Position numbers and translations under genes: made by a program. DNA of 64,000 nucleotides, from positions 103,869 to 167,868 of the forward strand of contig DIDT01000049.1 of NCBI GenBank assembly GCA_002418285.1. The letters run 5' to 3'. Positions 1 to 9,108 of this stretch are shown here, in pieces. How positions within the stretch are numbered: position 1 is the stretch's first letter; every line of letters begins with the position of its first letter. The notes beneath the pieces are model-generated. The model was not told where the DNA came from, searched no databases, and worked only from the letters and a program-made list of their open reading frames with translations. Source of the stretch: Phycisphaerales bacterium UBA5793 (lineage in GTDB: Bacteria > Planctomycetota > Phycisphaerae > Phycisphaerales > UBA5793).

Positions 1-1983
1 GGGCGTCGCCGTCGGATTGGGCGGCGTGAGATACTTCTGTTGCAGGAAGAAAATCACACCCATCAGGATCGGCAGCAGGTTTATGCTCGACACACCACCG
101 ACAAGCGGGATCTTCTCAAGGAATGGTCCCGCCCACGGAATGCTCCCCAGGATCGAGTGCCCGATCGAGATGAAATGATCCGGCTGGGAGAGATCCGCCA
201 GAAAGGACCAGTTGCCGAAGAGTTGGAACACACCGTAAAACGCAGGCTGCTGGCGCAACTCGATGGCAAAATACAACATCGCATACAGCGCGATCCAGAT
301 CGGCGACTGCAGGAACATCGGAAGCGTGCCCAGGCAACCCGCCGGGTTAATGTTGTGCTCGCGATAGAGCGCCATCTGCTCCTGCTGGAGCTTCTTCGGG
401 TTGTCCTTGTACTTCTCCTGCAGCTTCTTGATCTCGGGCTGGAGCTTGGCCATGCCGCGGCTCATGCGCTGCATCGACACTTGCCCCTTCTTGGTCAGCG
501 GGTGCAGCAGCAGACGCACGAAGAAGACGAGGATGATGATCGCCACGGCCCAGTCGTGCACGCCGATGCCCAGGCTGCCGAGGTGAATCACATCGCCCTC
601 GATCAGCCGCAGGAACCAGAGTAGAAAGTGCGTCAGCCACTGGAACGTGCACCACGCACAGCTCAGCTGATAGACAATCAGATCCTGCAGGCTGAAAGCG
701 CGATACGGCTGTTGGGTGGCGAGCAGCGAAGTGCGCAGCGGACCGGCGTAAACGCCAAAGTCGATTCGGCGGGTCTGACCGGTGGCAATCGTCATTTCGT
801 TGCCGACCAGTTTCAGGTTCATGTACAGCGTGTCGGCGACCTTCTCGTCGATCTTGCTGAGTTTCGGTACGGGCGAATTCAACCACATCTCGACGCGATC
901 AACCTGGTCAAGCGAGCGCGCCTTGTTCGAATCCGGATCATCAACAGCACGATGAACCGCAAACCCGAAGTAGCGATTCGTCGTGGCCACCCATGCGAGC
1001 GTGTAGTTGCTCTGAAGGCTGGTCTTGTTGGGCCAGAGGACATTGCTGTCCGGGGCGTCGCCGGTTTCCTTGGCCTTGCTGATCGCGTCCTTGATCACCG
1101 TGTGACGACGCTGCAAGAAGGCGCTGTCGGATGCCAGCACCGCTTCCGCGCTGCGCGGATCGAGATAGCCGAATCGCACGCGGCGGAAGTCGCCATAGCC
1201 ATCCTGCGAATAGGGCAGATCGCCCGGACCCCACTGCTCGATCTGGACGCGCAGTTTCTCGCCGGTTTCGTTGCGCACTTCCTGGCGGATCGTGACCTCG
1301 CCCTCAACCTGGCCAAGCTCAAAACGACGACTGATCGTCAGCACCGGCTTTTCGTCGACATCGACGATCACCGCCTCGAAACTGCCGGCCCCCACCTGGC
1401 GAAACCATCGAGGTTGCGTCGATGCGGCCTCGTCGTACGCCTCGACCCGCTCGCCGTTGATGTACACCCGCCGGATGCCCATGGCCGGCCGCCGGTCCCA
1501 CTGGCCGTCCATCAACGTGTAACGATCTTCCGGGTCGTGCGAGCGGTTGTGGTAGTAGTCCGCCAGCGTGACCTGTGCCAACCCCGCACCAAAAGGACTG
1601 AAATCGAGCCGCAGTCGAGCGGCATTATCGGTCGCATCGAGATCACCCAGCGGCAGCAGCGCCTCGGCGTCCTGGGCCTTGAAATGCAGACCGGTCGATG
1701 GCGGCGCCACCACGGCCTCCGCGGGCGCCGCGACTGGCTCATCTTCGCCAGTGCCGGGCTCGCCGACCTTGGGCTCCTGGCTCGCGCCGGGACCCTCTGG
1801 TGCAGTGTCGTCAGCGGGCGTCTTGGCGGCTTGCTGCTCGTCGGTTGGCTGCTGAGTCTCTTGCGGGCCCACGTGGGTCGTGCTCGCAGAGCGACCCGCA
1901 CCCTTGACCAGGACCAGCACAATGGTCAGCCCGAAGAAGACGACGAGCGCCGTAATCAGAAATCGCTTGAGTCTCGGTGACAT
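1..1983 (-). CDS. yidC: Membrane protein insertase YidC/Oxa1 (C-terminus cut off by the window edge)
   Basis: YidC inserts proteins into the inner membrane, alone or with SecYEG. The start is the ATG at 1983 and 661 codons are visible before the edge. The N-terminus (MSPRLKRFLITALVVFFGL) is the usual first membrane segment. A Pro/Glu/Ala-rich linker follows, then the large periplasmic beta domain (about residues 95-400). The Oxa1-like core comes next: a membrane segment near VHDWAVAIIILVFFVRLLLHPL, then a cytoplasmic basic loop with the MQRMSRGMAKLQPEIKKLQ signature and YREHNINPAGCLG. The remaining helices run to the edge (FFLQQKYLTPPNP). The rest of the operon lies outside the window. Identification rests on clear family motifs; the missing C-terminus is an artefact of the window. 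Confidence 0.96.
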   Translation of the reverse strand, partial: MSPRLKRFLITALVVFFGLTIVLVLVKGAGRSASTTHVGPQETQQPTDEQQAAKTPADDTAPEGPGASQEPKVGEPGTGEDEPVAAPAEAVVAPPSTGLHFKAQDAEALLPLGDLDATDNAARLRLDFSPFGAGLAQVTLADYYHNRSHDPEDRYTLMDGQWDRRPAMGIRRVYINGERVEAYDEAASTQPRWFRQVGAGSFEAVIVDVDEKPVLTISRRFELGQVEGEVTIRQEVRNETGEKLRVQIEQWGPGDLPYSQDGYGDFRRVRFGYLDPRSAEAVLASDSAFLQRRHTVIKDAISKAKETGDAPDSNVLWPNKTSLQSNYTLAWVATTNRYFGFAVHRAVDDPDSNKARSLDQVDRVEMWLNSPVPKLSKIDEKVADTLYMNLKLVGNEMTIATGQTRRIDFGVYAGPLRTSLLATQQPYRAFSLQDLIVYQLSCAWCTFQWLTHFLLWFLRLIEGDVIHLGSLGIGVHDWAVAIIILVFFVRLLLHPLTKKGQVSMQRMSRGMAKLQPEIKKLQEKYKDNPKKLQQEQMALYREHNINPAGCLGTLPMFLQSPIWIALYAMLYFAIELRQQPAFYGVFQLFGNWSFLADLSQPDHFISIGHSILGSIPWAGPFLEKIPLVGGVSSINLLPILMGVIFFLQQKYLTPPNPTATP

Positions 1984-2092
1984 ATGAAAGGGGCACTCGT
2001 CAGAGAAGGTCGTTTGTCAAGAGCAGGACTGAGACGATAGACGATCCGCCGCCCCGCCGATGCATCGATGCGTCAGGCGGTCGCAACCCTCT

Positions 2093-2902
2093 TCACCGGC
2101 CCTCGTAGAGCCGGTCCGCCAACCAGTCGTTCAATTGCGGAATGGCCTTGATCTTCCGCGCCACGGTATCTATGTCATAGCCGACCCGCTGGAACTCCAC
2201 CGAGCCGTCTTCGATGACCACGTAACTCGCACGGGGATCGTTGTCGCGCGGCTGCCCGACGGATCCCACGTTGATCATGCACTTCTCGCCGACCTGAAAC
2301 GTAAACTTGTTCTTCAATTCCGCCGGACCGTAAAAATCCGGCTCATCGGTGAATACACCCGGAACATGGGTGTGACCGACCACGGCACATTTGTCAATCC
2401 GCTCAAAAATCTGCTGGATCTTCAACGTGCCGTTGATGGCGTCGTCGGGAAAGACATACTCGTTGATCGGTCGGCGCGGCGAGCCGTGCACCGCAATGAT
2501 CTGCTGGTCGCTGCCGAACTTCACCCGCACCCGCAGTTGACTGAGGAACCCCCACCGACGCGCCCTTGCCGCTTCATCGGTCTCGGCCTCAAACTGGGCT
2601 CTGGTCCAGTAGGCGGCTTGCTCCGCGCCTGGATTGAAATTGGTCGGCTCGTACAGCACCCCGAAATCGTGATTGCCAAGAAGCGACCACTGACACTTCT
2701 CCGCAACGAGATCGACGCACGCGAGCGGATCAGGGCCATAGCCCACGATGTCACCAAGGCAGACGATCCCATCGACCCGGCGGGCCTCGATGTCGGAAAG
2801 GACGGCCCGCAACGCCTCGGCGTTTCCGTGGATGTCTGAAATGACCGCAAGGCGCAAGGGAAACTCCACCACAAATGAAAAGACCGGTTGCCGGAGCGAC
2901 AA
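2093..2902 (-). CDS. Calcineurin-like metallophosphoesterase (YfcE/MJ0936-like)
   Basis: The protein is a compact two-metal phosphodiesterase. The ligand motifs are in order: D-I-H-G-N (SDIHGNAEAL), G-D-x-V-G (LGDIVGYG), G-N-H-D (LLGNHDFG), a VHGSP segment and a GHTHVP motif. These are the metal-binding blocks of the superfamily. The small size and the late GSVGQPRD motif fit the YfcE/MJ0936 subgroup. The substrate cannot be deduced; nucleotide or phosphodiester hydrolysis is the usual role. The start is uncertain. The longest frame begins with TTG at 2902, with GGGGA a few bases upstream, while a tandem GTG at 2872 would place the first beta strand closer to the N-terminus as in most relatives. 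It is downstream of, and divergent from, the next + gene. Confidence 0.88.
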   Translation of the reverse strand: MSLRQPVFSFVVEFPLRLAVISDIHGNAEALRAVLSDIEARRVDGIVCLGDIVGYGPDPLACVDLVAEKCQWSLLGNHDFGVLYEPTNFNPGAEQAAYWTRAQFEAETDEAARARRWGFLSQLRVRVKFGSDQQIIAVHGSPRRPINEYVFPDDAINGTLKIQQIFERIDKCAVVGHTHVPGVFTDEPDFYGPAELKNKFTFQVGEKCMINVGSVGQPRDNDPRASYVVIEDGSVEFQRVGYDIDTVARKIKAIPQLNDWLADRLYEGR

Positions 2903-3247
2903 ACCGGTCCCCGATCCTATTGGGATCCGGGCAAACCGTCAATCGCTCCAAACGCCCGATCACAGACACGGCCAGGGAAGCAAACTCATTCGAAAAAGAC
3001 ACCCGCGCGTCCATCCCGCTGGCCCATCGGCTGCGGACCCCGCAGTTTCCCCGCTCGCGTCGCCAGTACCCACTCCCACTCGGATCGCCTTCCGTGCGGG
3101 CTCCGACCCAGAACACCCCCGGATTGTGTGGAATGGGAGCCCGTCACCGATAGACTGGCTCGAACCGGGTTCGTGGCGACCCCGGTCCCGCGGGTGGCCG
3201 CCAACACGAAGGCCATCCAGTCCGACAATCCCGATCGGAGAGACAAT
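2903..3247. other. Intergenic stretch between divergent genes
   Basis: This segment separates the reverse metallophosphoesterase from the forward beta-barrel-like gene, so promoters for both should lie here. I see no convincing -35/-10 pair, RNA gene or repeat. The open frames that cross it look like high-GC shadows, because the exported protein downstream has a clear signal peptide beginning at 3248. Confidence 0.4.
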
Positions 3248-4066
3248 ATGAATAGGCGCACCAATTTGATGGCTACGGGCCTCCTCGCCCCGGTAGTCCT
3301 GCTGGGTGGATGGACGCAGACCGCGCTCGGCCAGGACCAGAGCACATCCGACTGGACCATGTTCGCGCCTTCCGGCGAAGACTACGTCGGCGGCCGCGGG
3401 CTCATCACCCTCGAGGGCATGACTGGGATGTTTCTCAATCCCACCTCCGGCACACTGAATGAAGGGCAGTTCACAGTCCAGTACTGCGCGGTGCTGACAT
3501 ACAAGAACGGCGGCAACGAAGTGCAGCACACCGCCATGGCCTCCTACGGCGTCACCGACTGGCTCGAACTGGGTGTCTTCGGGCGCGTTACCGATCTCGC
3601 CAACTCCAACACCAATCTCGGTGCCGGCGGCCCGCTCGTGCGCATGCGGCTTCTCAAGGACGAAGACTGGCTCCCCGAGTTGAGCATCGGAGCCATGCTG
3701 CGCGAGGGCAATTCCCGTCTGACCAAGCGCACGCTGTACCTGGCGGCGAGCAAGCGCTTCGTCGTCGATGAGGAAGGCTTCCTGCGATCCGTTCGCGTCC
3801 ATGCGGGCGTGCGCCAGATCTGGCAGGACGCGGATTTCAACAACCCGAGAGGCACGATTGGCTACATCGGCGGCGAATTGGAGTTACCCCACGACCTCTT
3901 CGTCGTCGGCGAAGTCTCCACTCGAAGCAATCTCGTGGACAAGACGCCCTACTCGATCGGAATCCAATGGCGACCTGAGCAGTCCATCGGGATCAGTCTT
4001 GCCGCAGCGCAATCGGGTGGAAGTGAAGACCCCGCGCTGTACGCCGGAATCGGCATCAGCTTCTGA
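3248..4066 (+). CDS. Exported outer-membrane beta-barrel-like protein (YjbH-like)
   Basis: The chosen start is ATG 3248, with a GGAG-type ribosome site about 8 bases upstream. It yields a 272-residue protein with a signal peptide (MNRRTNLMATGLLAPVVLLG ending near ALGQ). The mature part alternates aromatic and polar residues in short strands. It contains PTSGTLNEGQF and YGVTDWLELGVFG, which resemble the N-terminal part of YjbH-type barrels (P-S-x-x-x-L-x-E-G-x-F). The C-terminus ends in Phe (GIGISF), as is usual for outer-membrane barrels. I infer an outer-membrane location; the function is unknown and the YjbH resemblance is by motif only. Longer in-frame upstream extensions lack a signal peptide and were not used. 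Confidence 0.78.
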   Translation: MNRRTNLMATGLLAPVVLLGGWTQTALGQDQSTSDWTMFAPSGEDYVGGRGLITLEGMTGMFLNPTSGTLNEGQFTVQYCAVLTYKNGGNEVQHTAMASYGVTDWLELGVFGRVTDLANSNTNLGAGGPLVRMRLLKDEDWLPELSIGAMLREGNSRLTKRTLYLAASKRFVVDEEGFLRSVRVHAGVRQIWQDADFNNPRGTIGYIGGELELPHDLFVVGEVSTRSNLVDKTPYSIGIQWRPEQSIGISLAAAQSGGSEDPALYAGIGISF

Positions 4067-4085
4067 TCTGCGCCGGCCCGGTGAA

Positions 4086-7000
4086 TCAGTTCTGGAGACT
4101 TCGCAGCAACGCCTCGGCACGTGCCGCATCATGACTTGCGTCCATCGCCCGCAGCGCCGCCAGCGCCTCCTCCGCCTGCGCGCGGGCACCCGCCCGGTCG
4201 CCGGCTTGACCGAGCAGCGCCGCCAGATCGAGGCGCGTACGTTCCTGCTCCTGCAATCGCTTGAGCTGGGCAAAGCTGCTCATCGCTTCTTCAAAGGATC
4301 TTCGAGCCATGTCGCATTGCCCGCGAGCCACGGCTATTCGGCCGAGTCCGCGATGGGCGGTGGCCACAGCCAGCGGATGGTTGGCGTAGTTGACGAATAC
4401 ATCGGCAAACGTGCGCTCCGCATCGTCGAGCCGGCCGCAGAGTCGTTGCCCGTCTCCGAGAACCACGAGCACCAGCGATCGAAGCACCTCATTCTGAGCC
4501 TGACCGAGCGCCTCGAGCGAAGCGCGAGCGGCGTTGACGGCACCGGCCGCGTCGCCGCTCTCAAGCGCCAGCATCCCGAGATTGGCGTGTGCAATCGCGA
4601 TCCCGTGGACGTTGCCAATGCCCATCGCCGCTTCGAGCGACTGCGAGTAGTGCTTGCGCGCTTCGGGAAAGGCGCCGCGGCTCATCGCGAGGTTGCCGAG
4701 GTTGTTGCTCGCTCCCGCCATGCACTCGCTGTCGCCAATGCGGCTCCATAACGCGAGTGCATGCTCATAGTGCGCCGCTGCCTTCGCATAGTCGCCCTTG
4801 TCGCGCGCCGTGTTGCCCAGATTGTTGGAGGCCCGCGCTTCCTGCGCCAGCGCCCCCGACACGCCCGCTCGCTCCATTCCGCGCCGATACAGATCCTCCG
4901 CGGCATCCAGGTGGCCGCGGGTATGTTCGATCAACCCCTCGAGCAGGTCGGCTTTGATCAACATCAGCGGATGACTCTCACCGACGAGTACCCGGCACCG
5001 GGCCAGACTCGACATCGCCTCATCCAATTGGCCACCGCGGTGCAGCAGGTGCGCCAGATCGAGCCACGTGCGGCTCAGTATGTCCGCAGATGCGTGATCC
5101 ACCTCTTCATCGATCGATCGACGCAAGAGCGATTCTGCCTGGCTCGTCTGTCCGGTGCGCTCGAGTACGGCGGCGAGCAGACGATGACTCTCCACCCGTT
5201 CATCGGGCGATTCAGCCATCGCCGACATGGCTTGGGCATGCTGCCGCGCTTCTTCATAGCGGCCCACACGCAACAGCACTTCGGTAGCCCCGGCATGGGC
5301 GCCTGCGGCCAGCGACGGCGCCGAAGTCTGGTCGAGTTCGAACAGTCCGAGTGCCCGTTCGTAGCCGGCCAGCGCTTCATCGTTGAGATACAACGACGCA
5401 GCCCGATCCGCTACGGCATGGTGTGCCCAGCCCGCTTCCGTCCAGCATTCCGCCTGTTCGAAGTGCAGCGCGAGCAGGTCCGGTGAAACCTGCTCCCGTG
5501 ATCCCGCCAAATCAACTAACGCCGCCGCGATGCGACCATGCAACAACCGTCGATCACGACGCAGCAGCGTCTGGTAGCATGCATCCCGAAAGACCGGAAC
5601 GCGAAAGACCCGACGCGGCCTCTGCATCGTACCCGCTGCGGCAATCACGTCACGACGCTGCAGGTCGTCCAGCAATGGCTCGACGTCCGGCCCGCACCAG
5701 GGCGGATCGCGGCGCACGTGCGATGCCACGTCGAGATCGAACTCCACACCCTGTGCCGAACATTGGCTCAACAGATCGCGCTGGGGAGTTGGCAACCGAT
5801 CGAGTTTGGCCACCAGTGCCGACCGCAAGGATGAAGGAAGAGCCTCGACGTCATCGCCGGCCGCCGCCACCTCCTGCGCCAGCGTCTCGATAAACAGTGG
5901 TACATTGGCCGCGCGGTGCAGCAGCGCCGTTCGCATGCGTTCGTTGATCGCCTGCCCTTCGGTTATGGCGTCGAGCATCAACCCCGCTGAACCATCATCC
6001 AGCGCACCGACAGCGATGACCTCCTCAGGGAAAACTGGTTTGCGCAGAGCCTCCGTCCGAGCCGCGGCGATCACGGCAAACGAATGCCCCACCTGAGACG
6101 CCAGCGATTCCAGAAGCGCTGCGGACGGCTCATCCGCATGCTCGTATTGATCGAGAAACAGCACCAGCCGCCCGCCGCGCGACGCCAGCGCGCCGACCAG
6201 CACCGAAATCCCCCGCTCCACCAGCCGGCGCATCGCCTGGGGATCAGGATCCGGCGCCGTCACGGCCACTCGGCTCGGGGCGGCAATGTACCACAGCGCT
6301 GGAACGTAGGCTGTCAGATCAGGACTGATGGCCGACAGCGCCGCAGCCATGTCGCCCTGACTGTTCAGCGCGCGACCATCATCGCCCGCAGAATCCCCCA
6401 GCAGCGCCTCGTGCACAAGCCGGCGCACCAGACCGAATGAGCGGCGTTCCGTCGCTCCGCTCGCCGCCACGCGAAGAAATCGATCGTCGGACCGAGCCGC
6501 TGCACACTCTTCGATCAATCTGGTCTTGCCCGCTCCCAGATCACCTCGCACGTCGATCCACGCACATTCCGCCCGGCTAAGTCGCTCTGCGAGAGTCGCC
6601 AGTTCATGTTCGCGACCAACAAGCGCGCCGCGTCGAATTAATGGCTTCACACCGCGCGTGTTCTCCTCGCGCAGTTGATAGGCGAGCACGGGCTCGCTCT
6701 TACCCTTCACGGTGAGATGCTGCGCCTCGCCGAATACGAACTGTGCACCCACTCGCCGCTGAATCGCCTCTGACACCAGGATGGCGCCGGGCGCTGCCGC
6801 CGTCTCCAGACGCGAGGCCGTATTCACCGCATCGCCCATCACGGTGTAATCCATCTTCTGCTCGCTGCCAACGCGACCGGCGATGACGATGCCCTGGTGG
6901 ATGCCGATGCGCATCTGCATGGCCACTTCCCGTTCGGCGCGGAGCTCCCCCTCAAAGCGCCGCAGGAACTGCTGCATCGCCAGAGCCGCGCGACAGGCTC

Positions 7001-7376
7001 GGGCCGGATCATCTTCGTGAGCAGTCGGAGCGCCGAAAAGCGCCATGACATTGTCACCGATGAACTTGTCGATGTACCCGCCTTCGCCAACGATCGCTTC
7101 ACCCAGACCCGTGAAACAGCGGTTCATGATCGAGTGCAGTTCTTCCGGATCGAGTCGCTCGGCCATGGCCGTGAAACCACTCACGTCGGCGAACAGCACG
7201 ACCACCTCGCGCCGTTCATCGCGCGCGGGCAGAGCCTCCGGTGCCGAGGCGGGTGGCTCCAGCTGAGCCTCTGGCCGCGCCTCCGCGTCACCTTCCGCCA
7301 GCCGGGCGCCACAATGGCCGCAGAATCGAAACCCCTCGGGCACGGGATGGCCACACGATGGACAATTCACCTGCAT
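4086..7376 (-). CDS. Class III adenylate cyclase with zinc ribbon, AAA-type ATPase and TPR repeats
   Basis: This large cytoplasmic signalling protein has about 1,096 residues. It opens with a four-cysteine zinc ribbon (CPSCGH ... CGHCG, residues about 5-23). A class III nucleotide cyclase domain follows at about 57-235. All expected catalytic positions are visible: metal Asp in FADVSGF and GDNVMA, purine-specifying Lys in DKFIGD and Asp in MDYTVMGD, and the Asn and Arg in GDAVNTASRLE. This pattern predicts an active ATP-using enzyme. Next is a STAND/AAA-like ATPase with Walker A GDLGAGKT (about residue 285) and VLFLDQYEHAD. The C-terminal 450 residues are TPR helices (repeated NNLGN and YEEA-type motifs). 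Start choice: ATG 7376, preceded in frame by a possible GTG at 7379. The trigger sensed by the TPR/ATPase part is unknown. Confidence 0.93.
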   Translation of the reverse strand: MQVNCPSCGHPVPEGFRFCGHCGARLAEGDAEARPEAQLEPPASAPEALPARDERREVVVLFADVSGFTAMAERLDPEELHSIMNRCFTGLGEAIVGEGGYIDKFIGDNVMALFGAPTAHEDDPARACRAALAMQQFLRRFEGELRAEREVAMQMRIGIHQGIVIAGRVGSEQKMDYTVMGDAVNTASRLETAAAPGAILVSEAIQRRVGAQFVFGEAQHLTVKGKSEPVLAYQLREENTRGVKPLIRRGALVGREHELATLAERLSRAECAWIDVRGDLGAGKTRLIEECAAARSDDRFLRVAASGATERRSFGLVRRLVHEALLGDSAGDDGRALNSQGDMAAALSAISPDLTAYVPALWYIAAPSRVAVTAPDPDPQAMRRLVERGISVLVGALASRGGRLVLFLDQYEHADEPSAALLESLASQVGHSFAVIAAARTEALRKPVFPEEVIAVGALDDGSAGLMLDAITEGQAINERMRTALLHRAANVPLFIETLAQEVAAAGDDVEALPSSLRSALVAKLDRLPTPQRDLLSQCSAQGVEFDLDVASHVRRDPPWCGPDVEPLLDDLQRRDVIAAAGTMQRPRRVFRVPVFRDACYQTLLRRDRRLLHGRIAAALVDLAGSREQVSPDLLALHFEQAECWTEAGWAHHAVADRAASLYLNDEALAGYERALGLFELDQTSAPSLAAGAHAGATEVLLRVGRYEEARQHAQAMSAMAESPDERVESHRLLAAVLERTGQTSQAESLLRRSIDEEVDHASADILSRTWLDLAHLLHRGGQLDEAMSSLARCRVLVGESHPLMLIKADLLEGLIEHTRGHLDAAEDLYRRGMERAGVSGALAQEARASNNLGNTARDKGDYAKAAAHYEHALALWSRIGDSECMAGASNNLGNLAMSRGAFPEARKHYSQSLEAAMGIGNVHGIAIAHANLGMLALESGDAAGAVNAARASLEALGQAQNEVLRSLVLVVLGDGQRLCGRLDDAERTFADVFVNYANHPLAVATAHRGLGRIAVARGQCDMARRSFEEAMSSFAQLKRLQEQERTRLDLAALLGQAGDRAGARAQAEEALAALRAMDASHDAARAEALLRSLQN

Positions 7377-7557
7377 CACTTTACGTCCGGGGTACGGGTC
7401 GTCGAGCCGCCTCAGGCCCTTGCCTGAACCGGCGCGCCCATCATCCGAGCCCGCCTACCATCGGACTCGCACGGCGGCCCGGCTTCGCTCGCGCCGTTTT
7501 GTCTGTCTTGTCTCATCCTCCGGGCCGGTCCTGGCTCGGAATCACAAAGGATCTCCC

Positions 7558-9021
7558 ATGCCTGACACCCAATTCGATCTCATCATCATCGGCGGCGGCC
7601 CCGGCGGGTACGTCGGCGCCATCCGCGCCGCCCAACTGGGTATGAAGGTCGCCTGCATCGAACGCGACCGCCTCGGCGGCGTCTGCCTTAACTGGGGCTG
7701 CATCCCCACCAAGGCCCTGCTCAAGAACGCCTATCTCTACCAGGAAGTCGCCAAACACGGTAAGGACTGGGGCTTCGAATTCGAGCGCCTCACCCACAAC
7801 TGGGAAAAGGTCATCGGCCGCAGCCGCGGCGTGGCCGACACCCTCAACAAGGGCATCGCCTTCCTCTTCAAGAAGAACAACATCACCCACTTCCCGGGGC
7901 ACGCGAAAGTCACCCGTGCCGCCAAGTCGACCCTGCCGTGCGAAGTGCAGGTCTTCGACAAACCGGGCGGCACGAAGCAGCACACCCTCACCGCGCCCAA
8001 GGTCCTCATCGCCACCGGCGCCGTGCCGCGCGAGCTGCCCTTTGCCCCCTTCGACGGCACAACCATCATCGCCGCCAAGGAAGCGATGACCATGCCCGTC
8101 CAACCCAAGCGCATGCTCATCGTCGGCGCGGGCGCGATCGGCGTCGAGTTCGCCTACTTCTACAACGCCTTCGGCACCGAGGTCACCATCGTCGAAATGC
8201 TCGACCGCCTCCTCCCCATCGAAGACGATGACATCAGCAAGATCCTCGAGCGCGAATTCAAGAAGTCCGGCATCAACATCCGCACCAGCCACCTCACCAA
8301 AAAGATCGAGAAGACCAAAGGCGGACTGGCCGTCACTATCGCGGCGACCAACGACGAGTCGAAGACCGAGACAATCGAAACCGATGTCGTGCTCGTCGCC
8401 GTCGGGGTGCGCGGCCGCTACGACGGCCTCTTCGATGCCTCGCTCAATATCGAAACCTTCAAAGATCACCTCAAAGTCGCCTACCGTGGCGTCGAAGATC
8501 CGACCTACCAGACCAGCGCGCCGGGCATCTACGCCATCGGCGATGTCATCGGCCCACCGTGGCTCGCCCACGTCGCCAGCGAAGAAGCCGTCGCCTGCAT
8601 CGAACGCATGAACGGCCACGACTGCGTCGGCGTTGACTACGACTCCATTCCCGGCTGCACCTACTGCCACCCGCAGGTCGCCAGCATCGGCAAGACCGAG
8701 CGAGCGCTCAAGGAAGCAGGACTCGTCGCCGGCAAAGACTACAACGTCGGCTCCTACCAGCTCAAGGCACACGGCAAAGCGATTGCCGAAGGCGAAAATG
8801 TCGGCCTCGTCAAACTGCTCACCAGCATTCCGCACGGCGAAATCCTCGGCGCCCACCTCATCGGCGCCGAAGCCACCGAACTCATCGCCGAGTTCGCCCT
8901 CGCCCGCAGCCTCGAAGCCACCGCCGAAGACATCATCAACACCGTCCACGCGCACCCAACCATGAATGAAGCCGTCCACGAAGCGGCACTCGCCAGCGAG
9001 GGCCGAATGATCCACGGCTGA
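7558..9021 (+). CDS. lpdA: Dihydrolipoyl dehydrogenase (E3)
   Basis: This FAD flavoprotein reoxidises dihydrolipoamide with NAD+ in 2-oxoacid dehydrogenase complexes and the glycine cleavage system. ATG 7558 has an AAAGGA ribosome site and gives 487 residues, the normal length. Seen in order: FAD-binding GGGPGGYVG, the redox-active pair C43/C48 in GGVCLNWGC, NAD-binding GAGAIGVEFAYF, the second FAD motif APGIYAIGD, and the C-terminal active-site HPTMNEAVHE. No E1/E2 genes are adjacent, so this is a stand-alone copy. gcvH at 46 kb in this window could be one client. Confidence 0.97.
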   Translation: MPDTQFDLIIIGGGPGGYVGAIRAAQLGMKVACIERDRLGGVCLNWGCIPTKALLKNAYLYQEVAKHGKDWGFEFERLTHNWEKVIGRSRGVADTLNKGIAFLFKKNNITHFPGHAKVTRAAKSTLPCEVQVFDKPGGTKQHTLTAPKVLIATGAVPRELPFAPFDGTTIIAAKEAMTMPVQPKRMLIVGAGAIGVEFAYFYNAFGTEVTIVEMLDRLLPIEDDDISKILEREFKKSGINIRTSHLTKKIEKTKGGLAVTIAATNDESKTETIETDVVLVAVGVRGRYDGLFDASLNIETFKDHLKVAYRGVEDPTYQTSAPGIYAIGDVIGPPWLAHVASEEAVACIERMNGHDCVGVDYDSIPGCTYCHPQVASIGKTERALKEAGLVAGKDYNVGSYQLKAHGKAIAEGENVGLVKLLTSIPHGEILGAHLIGAEATELIAEFALARSLEATAEDIINTVHAHPTMNEAVHEAALASEGRMIHG

Positions 9022-9052
9022 AAGGCGCTCGCATTTCGCAGTCCGTCAAACG

Positions 9053-9084
9053 AACAACGCTCGCCTCCTTCGGCGGGCGTTGTT
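9053..9084. terminator. Hairpin between convergent lpdA and secreted-protein genes
   Basis: A 13-bp stem (AACAACGCTCGCC with GGCGGGCGTTGTT, one G-U pair) closes a 6-base loop just after the lpdA stop. Read on the minus strand, the AACAACGCCC arm also ends the convergent secreted-protein gene. There is no long T run, so termination is inferred from position and stem strength. Confidence 0.6.
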
Positions 9085-9108
9085 GCATTGGTCGACTTGG
9101 ATCATCGA